Source: Palaemon carinicauda
Taxonomy: Eukaryota > Arthropoda > Malacostraca > Decapoda > Palaemonidae
Assembly: GCF_036898095.1 (NCBI RefSeq)
Contig: NC_090767.1
Span: 25,674,449-25,738,448, forward strand
Direction: 5' to 3'
DNA: 64,000 nucleotides
The notes under the pieces are model-generated. The model was not told the origin of the DNA and made no database searches. It saw nothing but the letters and a program-made list of their open reading frames with translations. The position numbers and the translations under genes are program-made. Positions 44,035-55,247 of the stretch are shown here, piece after piece. Position 1 is the stretch's first letter, and each line of letters begins with the position of its first letter.

Positions 44035-44106
<72 letters not shown>
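43953..44106. repeat. (CT)n microsatellite with an ATCACTGTTTTTGTTTCATT island
   Basis: Two CT tracts separated by ATCACTGTTTTTGTTTCATT (about 44017-44036). The same island occurs twice in the CT tracts beyond the LINE (50715 and 50784), so the LINE appears to lie in, or to have duplicated, this repeat. Confidence 0.93.
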
Positions 44107-44107
<1 letters not shown>

Positions 44108-44367
44108 ATGAGAGAATGCCTTGATGAAGTCATTGAGCTTCAGCACGGCATTTCATTCCCGTGCTGAATCTTGGTGACGGGCAAGAGGGCTCTCGAACTT
44201 CGGGAAATTGCTCCTCCAGTTCGAATCTAAATTTCTCTCTTTCATCTTTTTCTTCTGCTTAATATTACTTCGACCTTCTCCTAATTTTATCAAATTTCCT
44301 TTCTTTCATCTTGCTGTCCTATCTCTATGATTATTATTTTTCTTAGTTATATATATATGTAGATGTA

Positions 44368-44438
<71 letters not shown>

Positions 44439-44489
44439 TTTATGTTCATTTATTTATTTATCTATTTTTTTTCTATTTTATTTAAATGG
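44107..44489. other. Unassigned segment with a 10-bp stem-loop and a (TA)n tract
   Basis: A perfect 10-bp inverted repeat, TTCAGCACGG (44139-44148) and CCGTGCTGAA (44159-44168), with a 10-base loop. A TA tract covers 44371-44434. I see no gene. Confidence 0.6.
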
Positions 44490-44979
44490 CGTGGATATTT
44501 CCACATTCGTTATTACTGCCTGCTTAGATGAATGGGAGAAGGGATCACGGTTGGGAGGTATTCGCATTCAAAGCTATATATGAGAGTATTGGATGATCTC
44601 AGCCATCCCAAAGATGGTTTGGACCTTTTTGGCGGAACTACTCTCAAGGGTTGGGTCATCGGAATCCAGGGGGATCCAATCCTTGAGGTGGGACTCTTGG
44701 CTTTTGGCCGGAAGCCCATCATTACAGATATGGGGAGGATGATTCCATATTACTTTGGTCTCAGTCCTAACAGGCGGGTTTAGCTTACACCTGTGCCTCT
44801 ATATCTGTTTTGATGCTATCCTTCGGGTAGGGTATGGAGTGGACCATCGGGGAAATATACTCTCATTGTGCCGATAGTGGAGAATGCAAATTTCCTTTCC
44901 AACGTATGATACTTTCTTATAATTCTCAAGCAGGTACCCCAACAAAACAACAAAAAACCTGAAAATCCCACCCTTAAAT

Positions 44980-46794
44980 ATGGACCCTTCAAATACTGAC
45001 TCCCCATCCCCTGGATTTGCTGACTCCCCCCCGGCACTGTTGACGACTTCTGCTACTGTAATTAAGGAAAACTCTGTTGACGACCTTCGAACTAAAAAGG
45101 ACCACTCTACTGATGTTAAAAAATCTAGCAATTTGGGTAACACAGGGAAACTACGATTCCTTCATGTTTCCCAAATCCCATTAGAGACAAATTATGATGA
45201 TATATATAGAACATTTGAGTGCTATGGATTGATAAAGGAAATAAGGATGCGACTTGGAGATGAAAAATGGGACTCTTGGATATCTTTTGAAAGTCATGAT
45301 GAAGCGTTTAATGCCATAAGTAATATTAGTAGTATCAAAATTAACGAATTGAACATCATGGGAGCTCTTTGTGATAAGGTCCCAAAGGAATTGGATGTGT
45401 ACAAACCTGCTGATTGGTTTGAAAAAGATAGAAATGTACCCATGCCTTCACAGAGAAAACCCAAACCACCAATGTGGCTCTTAGCTGAACCTAAAGGGAT
45501 AATAGGGAATTATTTTAAGATATGTAAGTTTATCCAAAAAAAAGTAGGAACCATAGCACCTGGAGATATATCTCGTTTTGGGAAGAACAGTTATCTCATC
45601 CATGCCAAATCTTCGACTCAGTCTGCAATACTGTCTAACTTACAGACAGGCAGTGATGAAATTACATTGGAAATGAAACCTCATCTAAATTTTAGTTATG
45701 GAAGGGGAGTGGTCTTTAATAAGGACCTATACGAATTTACAGAGGAGGAGATACTTTCTATGTGTCCATTAAATGTATGGAAAGTGCATAAGGTTCCTGG
45801 AACTTCAATGATTATACTTACTTTCCAGGATGCTGATGTACCTTTCCATATTTTTATTGAAAATGAAAGGATTAAAGTTCGGCCTTTCAAACAAAAGCCC
45901 CTGCAATGTTTTAATTGTTTTAAATTTGGACACCCCTCCAAAGTTTGCAAAAATGGAAAAATGTGTGGTATTTGCTCCAAAACTTATCATGGAGAATGTA
46001 CACTTGAGGCCAGGTGTTCAAATTGCAATTTGAATCATAAATCAACTGATAGGAGATGCAAACTGTATAAGTTGGAGGAAGCTGCCCTAAACAAATCAAG
46101 TTTAGAACACATAAGTGTGGGACATGCAAAAAGAATGTTGAATAAATCAACCAGCTATGCAAAGGCCTTAAAATCAAAGGTAAATTTACCACAGGAGACA
46201 GCAACCCCACCTAGCACTGCCAGTAATTCTAAGAAAAGAAATACAACCTCTGATGATAAAGTACTGCATGACAAAGTAATCGTATTGCCTTCTGAGGCTT
46301 TGCCACAGCGTATTAAAAATGGGTCATTGCCCATTTCTGTACAGCCTTCGTCCCCCATTACCAACAATAGTACTAACCTCTCCCAGGCCATGTCCTTGCC
46401 TGATTTGATGGAGATGCCACCTGACACCAAGTTACCAGGTGCACCTGTATTGGGGAAGGTGCAAAAACCTGGTAGCTCAAAACCTACTAATCGGAAAAGA
46501 GAGAGACCTCCATCTCTCTCACCCCCTTCCATAAGAAATATCAAAATTACGACGTCAAATAAATATGATGATTTGTCTGTTGATATTTCTGATCTGGAAG
46601 TCAATTTAAATAAATCGGAAATTCAAGTGGAGGTCCACCAACCTCCTCAACAATCAGATCAAAAAGACAAAAAGAAAATCATAAATTCTAAACCCAATCT
46701 ATCAAGACTTTCTTTAATAAAACCACCTAAAAATAGTGTTAGATCAAAAACTGCTAATGGGAAGACTCCATCCAAGGGGTCTACCAAATTATAA
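44980..46794 (+). CDS. LINE I-a ORF1: RRM-like and zinc-knuckle RNA-binding protein
   Basis: 604 codons, intact, ATG at 44980, TAA at 46792-46794. Residues about 57-135 look like an RNA-recognition-motif fold (KLRFLHVSQIPLETNYDDIY and an RNP1-like WDSWISFES). Around residue 309 lies a CCHC knuckle, CFNCFKFGHPSKVC, followed by two more Cys/His clusters (CGICSKTYHGEC and CSNCNLNHKSTDRRC). The C-terminal third is Ser/Pro/Lys-rich and presumably disordered. ORF1 proteins of I-type LINEs coat the element RNA in a ribonucleoprotein. It is followed at once by ORF2 in the same frame, separated only by the TAA. Confidence 0.9.
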   Translation: MDPSNTDSPSPGFADSPPALLTTSATVIKENSVDDLRTKKDHSTDVKKSSNLGNTGKLRFLHVSQIPLETNYDDIYRTFECYGLIKEIRMRLGDEKWDSWISFESHDEAFNAISNISSIKINELNIMGALCDKVPKELDVYKPADWFEKDRNVPMPSQRKPKPPMWLLAEPKGIIGNYFKICKFIQKKVGTIAPGDISRFGKNSYLIHAKSSTQSAILSNLQTGSDEITLEMKPHLNFSYGRGVVFNKDLYEFTEEEILSMCPLNVWKVHKVPGTSMIILTFQDADVPFHIFIENERIKVRPFKQKPLQCFNCFKFGHPSKVCKNGKMCGICSKTYHGECTLEARCSNCNLNHKSTDRRCKLYKLEEAALNKSSLEHISVGHAKRMLNKSTSYAKALKSKVNLPQETATPPSTASNSKKRNTTSDDKVLHDKVIVLPSEALPQRIKNGSLPISVQPSSPITNNSTNLSQAMSLPDLMEMPPDTKLPGAPVLGKVQKPGSSKPTNRKRERPPSLSPPSIRNIKITTSNKYDDLSVDISDLEVNLNKSEIQVEVHQPPQQSDQKDKKKIINSKPNLSRLSLIKPPKNSVRSKTANGKTPSKGSTKL

Positions 46795-49700
46795 ACCATA
46801 GTTTTTTCCTCCATTTTGCAATGGAATTTTCAGGGTTTAAGGGCCAAATATGAAGAACTTAAGCTCCTTATTCATGAGCATTCCCCCATAATTATTTGTC
46901 TACAGGAGAGCAAACTTGATCATAATACCCCTTGTCCTCGCGAATACATTAGTTATAGGACACCATATGATCACCAAGTGGGGAGCCATGGCGGAAGTCT
47001 CATATACGTTCGTCGAGATGTTCCCCAAGTTTCTCTGTCTATTCGTACACCTCTGCAGGCAGTGGTTGTACAGATTGACATAGGGCGAAAATATACAATT
47101 TGTTCTCTGTACTTGCCTCCAAATGATAACATTTTGTATGACAACTTAGTGGAGGTGATTCAACAACTCCCTCAACCTTTTCTTTTACTTGGAGATTTGA
47201 ATGGTAGACATCCTTTGTGGGGTGATGTTTTAGCAAACACGAGGGGAAATATCATATCATCAATTGTGGAAAATGAAGATGTGGGACTCCTTAATACAGG
47301 AGAGCCCACACACTTTCATGTCCAGACAGGTACCTTGTCATGTATTGACCTAGCAATCGTAAGCTCTAATTGCCTAATCGACTTCGTTTGGAGAACATTA
47401 GATGATTGGCATACTAGTGATCACGCACCAATCATTATAAACACCAACAATGGTCCACCTTTACAGGGATCGCCACGATGGAATCTTGACAAGGCGGACT
47501 TGGATAAATTTCGTGAGCTAAGCGAAATTGAGGGGGATGCATGACAAGTTGAAAATATCGATGATGCCATAGACTTACTGAATGGAACTCTTCATACTGC
47601 AGGAGTCAATTCAATTCCCAAAACAACAGGGTTATTCAAACGACGACCAGTCCCGTGGTGGTCTCCAGAACTAACTGCACTCTACAGAGCCACAAGAAGA
47701 TCTCTTAACACGATTGCGTAGACGCAGAACTGATGAGAATTTAATTATGTACAAGAAATGTAGAGCACAGTTCCGTCGTGCCATGAAAGAAGCAAGGCGC
47801 CAGTCATGGATGTCTTTTGTTTCCTCCATTAACAGTAGAACACCACCATCTTCTGTGTGGAGGAAAGTAAAAAAGATAGCTGGCAAATTTACCCCCAACC
47901 CACCACCAGTGTTGAAGGTGAATGGCCAGTATGTAACTGAAGCAAAGGAAGTTAGCAATGCCCTGGCTAATCATTTTTCAAATGTATCCAGCAAGTGTGG
48001 AGGAGCCCCTGGTCACCAGTATAGGAGCGCTGAAGAAAAGAAAATTTTAAATTTTGCAACAAGAAGGGAAGAGTCGTATAATTCTCCTTTCACTGAAAGA
48101 GAATTTGATTCCGCACTTGCTCATTGCAATGATACAGCCCCTGGACCCGATGGAATTCCATATGCAATGATTAAACATGTACATTTTAATACAAAGCTAT
48201 TTATTTTAAGTATTATTAATAGAATATGGCATGATCATAGTTACCCAAGTGTTTGGGAACTAGCCATTATTTTAGCCTTTTTAAAACCCGGTAAAGACAA
48301 GTTTTTAGCAGCAAACTATCGTCCTATTGCATTGACATCTTGTTTATGTAAAATCATGGAGAAGATGGTCAATGCAAGGCTGATGTGGTACCTTGAAAAG
48401 AAAGGTATTTTATCACCGATTCAATGTGGATTCCGAAAAATGCACTCAACGACTGATGTGTTGATACGACTAGAGTCTTCTATTTGTGAAGCCTTTGCTT
48501 CCAAACAGCACCATGTTACAGTATTTTTTGACCTTGAAAAGGCATATGATACCACATGGAGATATGGAATACTTAAAACCATTCATGAATTGGGATTGAG
48601 AGGAGAGCTGCCACTATTTATTCAGGCATTTCTTTCACGTAGAGTTTTTCAAGTGAGAGTTGGGGAAACACTATCTGAGAGTAAGTGCCAGGAAGAAGGA
48701 GTTCCTCAGGGTAGTGTGCTGAGTGTAACCCTTTTTGCACTAGCAATTAATGGGATATCCTCAGCCATTCCCCAGGATGTTCTCTCAACATTATTTGTGG
48801 ATGATCTCTCAATATCATTTGCTGGCACCAGAATGGCAATGGTTGAGAGAAAAATCCAACTCTCTATTGATAAAATTATCCAGTGGGCTGACATGAATGG
48901 ATTTAAGTTCTCGACAAGTAAAACTACCGTTGTCCATTTTTGTCGTATCCGGGGAGTACATCCAGACCCGGATATATACATTAAAGGTCAACGGATACCA
49001 TGTGCAAGAGAAGCTAAATTTTTAGGTTTGATATTTGATTGTAGGCTGACATGGGTTTCTCACTTAAAAGCATTAAAAGCTAAATGTGTTGAAGCTCTGA
49101 ATATCTTAAAAGTATTGTCCCATACATCGTGGGCGGCAGACCGCAATACTATTTTAAAATTATACAAGGCCTTGATTTTTTCCAAAATTAGTTATGGTTG
49201 TGAGGTATATTCTTCAGCCACCCCAAGCCGGTTAAAAATATTAGACTCGATACATCATGCAGGTATTAGATTGTCTACTGGAGCTTTTAAAACCTCGCCT
49301 ATCCCAAGTCTCCTTGTTGATGCTGGAGAGTTACCTCTAGACCTTTACCGAATGTCTTCCATTCTTCGGTATTGGTTTAGATTGCAAAGACTCCCTAACT
49401 CTCTCGCCTTTCAGACTGCAAGCCTTGTAAGACACGCATCATACTTTGAGTTCCACCCAAAATCTCCTCAACCTTATGGCTTTCGGGTGAAACGATTATT
49501 AAATAGTCTGGATATAATTAGAAATAAGGTACTTCCATTCAAGGTATCACCAACGCCTCCATGGAAGTTACCAGAGATATCTTTTTGTAAATATTTTATT
49601 GGAGATAAGAAGATGTCAGACCTAAAAGCCAGGTCTCTTTTTAATGAACATGTTAGAGAACATAGAGGATCAACTTTTATCTATACTGATGGCTCCAAAT

Positions 49701-50503
49701 CTGATGCTGGCGTTGGATTTGGAGTACATAGTAATAGTTTTAATTGTAGAGGTGCACTTCCTCTGACCGCTTCCATATTTACTGCCGAACTGTATGGCAT
49801 ATTAACCGCTATTGAGAAAATAGCGTTGGAGAAGGAGGGTAATTTTACAATTTTTAGTGATGCAAGGAGTGTCCTTCAAGCTATGGAAGTTTTTAATTCT
49901 AATAACCCTCTAGTTTTAAAGATTTTAGAATGGCTTTTCATTATTGGACGGAGAGGTATAACAGTTCAATTTTGTTGGGTTCCAGCACATGTAGGTGTGT
50001 CCGGGAATGAGAAGGCAGATTCACTGGCTAAGGAGGCTGCATCAGAGTTGCTGCCAAGAAGGTATCCCATTCCCTGTGATGATTTCTTACCTGACATCAA
50101 GAAATTGGTTTACAATAAATGGCAACAGCAATGGGATAGTCAAGATGGCAATAAAATGCGAGAGATAACAAATGACATATCTCCTTGGAGGTATAATATG
50201 ATGCCCCAAAAATGGGAGACGTCTCTTTGTCGTCTCCGTATTGGTCACACTCGGTTGACACACGAGTCTCTGCTGAAGGGCCAACACCAACCGTATTGTG
50301 ACGACTGTCTAGTACCTCTAACAGTAAGGCATTTGTTGACCGAATGCCCCAATTATAACAACTTGCGGAATAGATATTTGTTTGAGGCTCGAAGTGAGGG
50401 TGGCAGGTTCATCCTTGCCAAGATTCTTGGAAATGATGTGTCCTACCATGCAAGTGGCATTTTTAGATTTATTTCAGAAGCAGGTCTTCTGAAAAATATT
50501 TAA
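46795..50503 (+). pseudogene. LINE I-a ORF2: endonuclease, reverse transcriptase, RNase H, zinc finger
   Basis: The APE-like endonuclease reads LQWNFQGLRAKYEEL, CLQESKLDHN (catalytic Glu), LLGDLNGRHPLWGD and WHTSDHAPII. A TGA at 47542 and a frameshift near 47695 break the linker, then RT and RNase H are open to 50503. RT: LTSCLCKIMEKMVNARL, FFDLEKAYDTTWRYGI (catalytic Asp), GVPQGSVLSVTLFALAIN and STLFVDDLSISFAG (palm FVDD). RNase H: IYTDGSKSDAGVGFG, FTAELYGILTAIE, FSDARSVLQAM and WVPAHVGVSGNEKADSLAK, all catalytic acids kept. The end carries CX2CX7HX4C (YCDDCLVPLTVRHLLTEC). No ATG opens ORF2; the expected site reads ACCATAG, one base from a good ACCATGG start. Confidence 0.92.
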
Positions 50504-50653
50504 CTTTTATGACATTCAACTTTTATGATTTTAATTGAATACTCTTTTATTTTTTATTTTATTTTATCTTTTATTTTTGTATACATAAATTAAATGTTAC
50601 CGGCGTCAATGACCTCAGATGTCAGGATGCCTGAAAACTTTAAATCAATCAAT

Positions 50654-50658
<5 letters not shown>
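50504..50658 (+). other. LINE I-a 3' UTR and (TCAA)n tail
   Basis: About 140 bases after the ORF2 stop, including ACCTCAGATGTCAGGATGCC, also present (inverted) at 19700-19720 in LINE I-b. It ends in TCAATCAATCAATC. Confidence 0.88.
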
Positions 50659-50718
<60 letters not shown>

Positions 50719-50742
50719 CTGTTTTTGTTTCATTTCTCATTC

Positions 50743-50784
<42 letters not shown>

Positions 50785-50810
50785 CACTGTTTTTGTTTCA
50801 TTTCTCATTC

Positions 50811-50857
<47 letters not shown>
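50659..50857. repeat. Three (CT)n tracts separated by copies of an ATCACTGTTTTTGTTTC island
   Basis: CT tracts at about 50657-50714, 50746-50779 and 50816-50857. The two spacers both read ATCACTGTTTTTGTTTCATT followed by TCTCATTCTATG, a compound minisatellite of about 68 bases. Confidence 0.93.
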
Positions 50858-50864
<7 letters not shown>

Positions 50865-51354
50865 TTATTCGAGATGTGATTTTTGCAACAAAGAATATTA
50901 TTGGATGCAGTACTACGTACGTATACATACAAAAGATTCATGGAAAAGAGGCACATCCATTATATTTGTTGTACAATAGTAGCCATCAGCAGCCTTACAC
51001 CATTCTAATATGGTATGACTGCATCTGATTTGCGTTTCATGTTCGATTTAATTTTACTACGTACTGTATACTGAATTATCGTATGATCACATTCTCTTTT
51101 CGTGTTTTATTTCTTTCTGTACTGATTTATATGTCATATGTAATGCAATGAACAATCAGTAAGAGCAGATATTACTAATTACAATATTAATGGAATTACA
51201 GGTAACGAAATATCGTATTTGGGGTCTTCATATATCGCGGTATTTTCGAAATTTCCGGAAAATCCGCGGTATGTTTATATATATGGGTTATGAAAAAAAT
51301 CCGTGAAGTGGTGAATCCGCGATGGTTGAACCGCGAAGTAGCGAGGGCTCACTG
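50858..51354 (-). other. Tigger 5' end including terminal inverted repeat
   Basis: Non-coding. The last 80 bases contain the subterminal ATCCGTGAAG, CCGCGATGG and CCGCGAAGTAGCG and the terminal GAGGGCTCACTG, matching the other end at 40690-40760 in inverted order. Confidence 0.85.
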
Positions 51355-51649
51355 TAGTTTGTGTGAGAACTAAGCATTGTAGCCTGTCTAGGTAAGAGTT
51401 ATTGGACTATAAAATTCAACCGATTTAACCTTAAACATTGCCGGACTCCCATCTTGCTAGGACGGTGACATAACAAATATATATCTCGTATATCAGGTTA
51501 CACAAGGGAAAAAGGTTCACACGGAGGCCATCTTGCAGCATACCGAAGGGGCTGTACCCCATGAAAGGGTAAGATGAAGAAAGATGAGTCCAGTCACTCT
51601 ATCCTTCATCCCAAACTAATTCTGGGTAACATGTGCCCTCAACAAAGTG

Positions 51650-51950
51650 CTACAGTACTTGTCCCACAAGGGAGCTTGAGGTGTTTAGACATGTTGTGCA
51701 GCCACCACAAGACCAATAGAGAAGGTATCCAGGTTCCTGGGTATTATGTTTTGAAGGTAGTGGGTGGTGAAGGTTGTCCGACGCTTCCAAACACCCACTT
51801 GCAGTACCTGCACCTCAAAGTAGTTCTTTTGCATGCTAGGAATGTGCTAGCCTTATGAGCTCTGGTCCTACGCCCTTGCGGAGGAGAGCTAGGATTCAAG
51901 GCACGATCTATTATCTTCCTCGTGACTCTCCTTTTGACCCTGCCCATGCT
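51650..51950 (-). pseudogene. DIRS copy D tyrosine recombinase, C-terminal remnant
   Basis: GRVKRRVTRKIIDRALNPSS aligns with the GKTKRRVTRNTISAWIRK and LALNPDPS segments of copy A. Further on CRYCKWVFGSVGQ corresponds to the region before the catalytic Tyr. The end GGTCTTGTGGTGGCTGCACA is conserved (51691-51710, reverse strand). The HxxR box is not intact. Confidence 0.75.
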
Positions 51951-52433
51951 AACATTTCAGAGGAGGATTCCCCCTTGGTGCTTATCAGCGTTGAGAATCT
52001 TGCAAAGCCAAGAGATGTTGTTCTTAGTGTCTTTCTTTTTCGTCTTTTCTGTACTTAAAAAAGGTGTAGTACTGTAGGAAAGCACTATCAGGTACGCTCC
52101 AAGTACAGTATAAGTGGATAGCCATTACAGGAAAGAGTAACAGATCATCAGGATTATCAGGTTCCTCCTTAAGCAAAGAAATGGAGGAGTCAAATCGACA
52201 ATCATTAATTGATGGCTTTGTATTTTTGCAACAAAGTCAGGTACGAAGAGGATCATCAGCATACTCCACCTATTATAATGTGCTCTTCCTTGGACCGTAT
52301 CGATACTCATGTCCATGTACTGTACTGCAGACAACTTTGAGGATTTATCCAGGTTCCACGTTCTTTAGAAAACTCAAAAAGGTCTCTGTGGTGTAGAGTC
52401 TGAGCTTCGGACTCTGACAGTAACGGCTAATAG

Positions 52434-52736
52434 TCAAGGTAATGCAAAAGTCTGATGCCCATGACATGAGCCCAGGACTACACCAGGGTGAAGTCTCATG
52501 TGAACACTTGTGGGTCTGTAGACAGGCAAAATAAAAGGACTCTTAAATTGGAATCTCTTTTCCCCTAGAACAAAGCTGAGATACTTTCTTGATCTTCGAT
52601 AGAATGGGGTTTGAAAGTACACGTTATTGAGGTCTATGGCCAGTAGGAAGTAGTTCTGTCTGATTGCTTGTAGGACTGTGCTGGGAGTCTCCATTTTGTA
52701 GTGTTCACATGAGACAAGTTCATGACTGGTCTCCAA
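52434..52736 (-). pseudogene. DIRS copy D reverse transcriptase fragment
   Basis: About 100 residues: ETPSTVLQAIRQNYFLLAID then LNNVYFQTPFYRRSRKYLSF and EKRFQFKSPFILPVYRPTSV. These align with the RT segment TLDLKDAYFQIPVHPSSRKY and the following GLSTAPQVFT region of copies A-C. The catalytic Asp is retained (AIDLN) but the FGLST motif is lost. The palm YLDD region is missing. Confidence 0.75.
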
Positions 52737-52749
52737 CCCCTGTCAACAA

Positions 52750-54262
52750 TTTGACCTAGAAAAAGTTGCATTAGAAGCCTGGAGTCCTGTCATACACTTC
52801 TTATGGCATTCTTTCCCAGCATAGTCTGAACCTTGTCTTGTAAGAGGAGGTCTTTGGCGGACCCTCTCAAGTAAAATAACCAGAATTTCAGAATCTGATT
52901 GAGAGGAGGGTGACAGGTGGTGAAGGACACGTAATGTCTGGAGGAAAAGACCTATACCATCCTGGGATCTGCCCCGTAGAGCTGCCACCTTGTCCAATGC
53001 CTTAACTGGGGTTCCCCTCAAGTGGTGTCATGAAGGGGAATTACTTCCCTGACGTGAACCTTGCCGACCAAAACCACTCCAGTTGGATTATCCATGGCGA
53101 CGAAAGAAATGGGACAAGATGCCTTTTCTTCTGTAATAAGAATGGCCAGCCTCTGGAAGAAGCCTGCCACACTGCTAAAGCTGTTTAGGGGGTGGTGACT
53201 TGGTCTAAGCAGAGGCCAGAGGAGCTTCTTAATTTGAAGCTGCTTATCCAAAGAAGGTGGCTTGGCCCACTTACTCCCACTTCTCAACTACTGCTACGCC
53301 TTATTCAGGAGGGAAAAAGGTCAGGCATTACATAAACGGTTTGTTAGACCTAGTCAACGCATCTCAAGACGCCATCTGACGAACCAACTTGTATATCACG
53401 GCATCCCGACGCTTGAAGATGCAACTGTTCCACAGGAGGGAACACTGATTGGTAAAAAATTCAGGGGACTTAGCCATGAACAGTAGACTTCTATGTACTG
53501 TTTCCTTTTCTTTGAGAGGTTTTCCCAAACTGTAAAGTAGGAGACTGTGCCCACCCAATGGTCCAACCATGAACATGCCTGCAAGTCCGACTAATAGCAG
53601 CAGTTTCTAAGTTCACACACTCATCTGCAGAGAAGACTTTTGGCTGCCAAGCCAACTGGAAATCTCCAGGGTCAAGGTAGCCTTGTCTAATCAAGAGGCA
53701 ATGGGTTGGGATGAGCCCCTGCTGTGACAAAAATTTTTTGTTCTTCCAGGAGGGTGAGAGGTATCAACTTAGACAATATTGCAGATTAAAGGTAGTCTTT
53801 AGGGGCTAATACTTTGTTATCTCCTCCGGATAGTATCCACAGCCTGTTATGACCACAGCTGTGCCCTCTGGTGCCTAGAGTTATGAGCCTCCTGAGAAAA
53901 AAGGCATCAATCGATATCTTTGCTTGGAAAGGAAGCTGTAGGTGCACCACCAAAGTTACTGTTTTTAGTTTCCGATAGACCCACAAGACTCTCAGGAAAA
54001 TCTATTCCTCTCCTGGTGATGAAGCTGATGTTTTTAAGGCATATATTCTCATTGGATCTGATGAATGAAATCAAGGACGATCAATGGGAACGGGGGAGGA
54101 GTTGTCCGAAGACACTAATTGAGTAGGCTCACTTAAGGGATAAACAAGTGTCAATGAGTTTTGCACCATTCTGGGACTTCTTTCCTCTCTGTCTCTCTGG
54201 ACCTCTACAACGTGAACAGGAGGAGGAGACTGCAATATGCGGTCACCTTCACTGTCAAGTCC
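52750..54262 (-). pseudogene. DIRS copy D gag-like region
   Basis: Several minus-strand frames of 60-110 residues: QQGLIPTHCLLIRQGYLDPG followed by DFQLAWQPKVFSADECVN (53730-53491), and SLWNSCIFKRRDAVIYKLVR-type sequence (about 53420). The part 53613-54262 is paralogous to 33800-34458. No enzyme motif is seen. Assigned by position upstream of the RT on the same strand. Confidence 0.5.
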
Positions 54263-54935
54263 AGTGGTGGCTCTTGGCTAGAATTAATGAGGGTTTTTGC
54301 TCCAGAATATCTTTAGCCTCTCTTTCAATATTGTGTAAAAGAAAACAAAGATGTATAAGAAAATTTATTCAGAAACTTTATGAAATCCAAAAAGAACAAA
54401 ATCAAATTTTTCTTTACTTACTATAATCTAAAGTGTTATTGTTCAGACTTGAACCTTTCATTTAAAAATTAAATCTGTTCTTGTTTTTATTCTCAAAAAA
54501 AGATCAGTAATTTTCTCCTTGATTTCTGGATGACAACTGAAGAAATCTTTTCTCCATTAAAGGCACTGCAAGTGCATTTAGTCTTTTTTAATTCATAGTG
54601 CTTCTTAGAAATGTTTTTATGGTTTTGGGTGTTAAAAAGCATCATTCTGCCTTTGATGTATTCACGGGAATTGTCAAGAGAATAAAAAAAAGTTGTAAAA
54701 GAATTGAATAAAATCGATAACCTCGAGATGGAGTTATAACTCTACTCACTTTATCAAATTCAAGATTATGGTTTTCTAGCACATGACATGGAGTATAAAA
54801 GTAATAACTACTTTCCACCAACACACCACACTCGACACTGCGGGAGCAAAAGTGCACTCACCCTCTCGGCCTTGCATTCATTTTCATATATGCACAACAG
54901 CCAAACACAATGCAGCTGGAACTGTGAAGTGCACA
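54263..54935 (-). mobile_element. hAT transposon 3' end with dimerisation domain, second copy
   Basis: CAGTGGTGGCTCTTGG at 54263 is the terminal-like sequence. The minus strand reads LENHNLEFDKVSRVI then FYSILLQLFFILLTIPVNTS with KAE, the hAT dimerisation signature (54800-54642), followed by decayed KTFLRSTM and RLNALAVPL. The junction with the gag-like region is the same as at 34459, so the two blocks were copied as a unit. Confidence 0.75.
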
Positions 54936-55247
54936 GTTGTATACAAAGATTTTTGTTTGTTCCGTAACTGGAATACAAACCTACACTCTTTATAAGGGGT
55001 ATTACTTTCGACGAAGCGGAAAGGATGGGCCATTAAAATTTAGCGAGAGTTAACTACCCATTCAGCTAGTTAGCCTGGTAGGGGTTTAGCTGGCTGCCCC
55101 CTTCACTCACATACCTGTGACTAAGGTCACTTTGGTTTTGGATCGGATGGAGATCGGTCGTTGCAGCTCTTCCTTCTCGCATTTATTGGACTGCCATTAA
55201 TTCTGTTTTTTCTTCTTAGTGTTTGTGTGTGTTGACTACCTGTGGCC

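Larger units (their letters stand above)
44490..50658 (+). mobile_element. Nearly complete I-like LINE with RNase H (LINE I-a)
   Basis: 5' UTR (about 44490-44979), ORF1 (44980-46794), ORF2 (from about 46795 to 50503), a 3' UTR and a (TCAA)n tail at 50643-50657. The RNase H domain after RT and the zinc knuckles in ORF1 place it in the I superfamily. Two truncated relatives in the window (19681-23286 minus, 63237-64000 plus) share its 3' part. The 5' boundary cannot be fixed because both relatives are truncated. It is inserted in the 5' part of the Tigger element. Confidence 0.92.
40690..51354 (-). mobile_element. Tigger/pogo-type DNA transposon carrying a nested I-like LINE
   Basis: Terminal repeats begin CAGTGAGCCCTC at both ends (40690, and as reverse complement ending at 51354). 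TA dinucleotides flank it at 40688-40689 and 51355-51356, the target duplication of Tc1/mariner-superfamily elements. Subterminal ATCCGTGAAG / CTTCACGGAT motifs match between ends. The transposase gene lies on the minus strand at 43611-41800. The element is swollen to 10.7 kb because an I-like LINE and CT and TA microsatellites (about 43953-50857) occupy its 5' side. Without them it would be about 3.8 kb. It is inserted in the 3' tail of DIRS copy D. Confidence 0.92.
51357..54262 (-). mobile_element. Divergent DIRS-like element, copy D (family b), minus strand
   Basis: On the minus strand: gag-like (54262-52750), RT (52736-52434), recombinase end (51950-51650), 3' tail (51640-51357). It continues beyond the Tigger at 40687-40491 to foldback module 5. 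It is more diverged from copies A-C than they are from each other and carries a different gag. Confidence 0.75.

Noticed and set aside
44532..44783. 83-residue plus-strand open frame before ORF1
   Set aside because: It lies in the LINE 5' UTR, has no recognised domain, and no other copy is available to test conservation.
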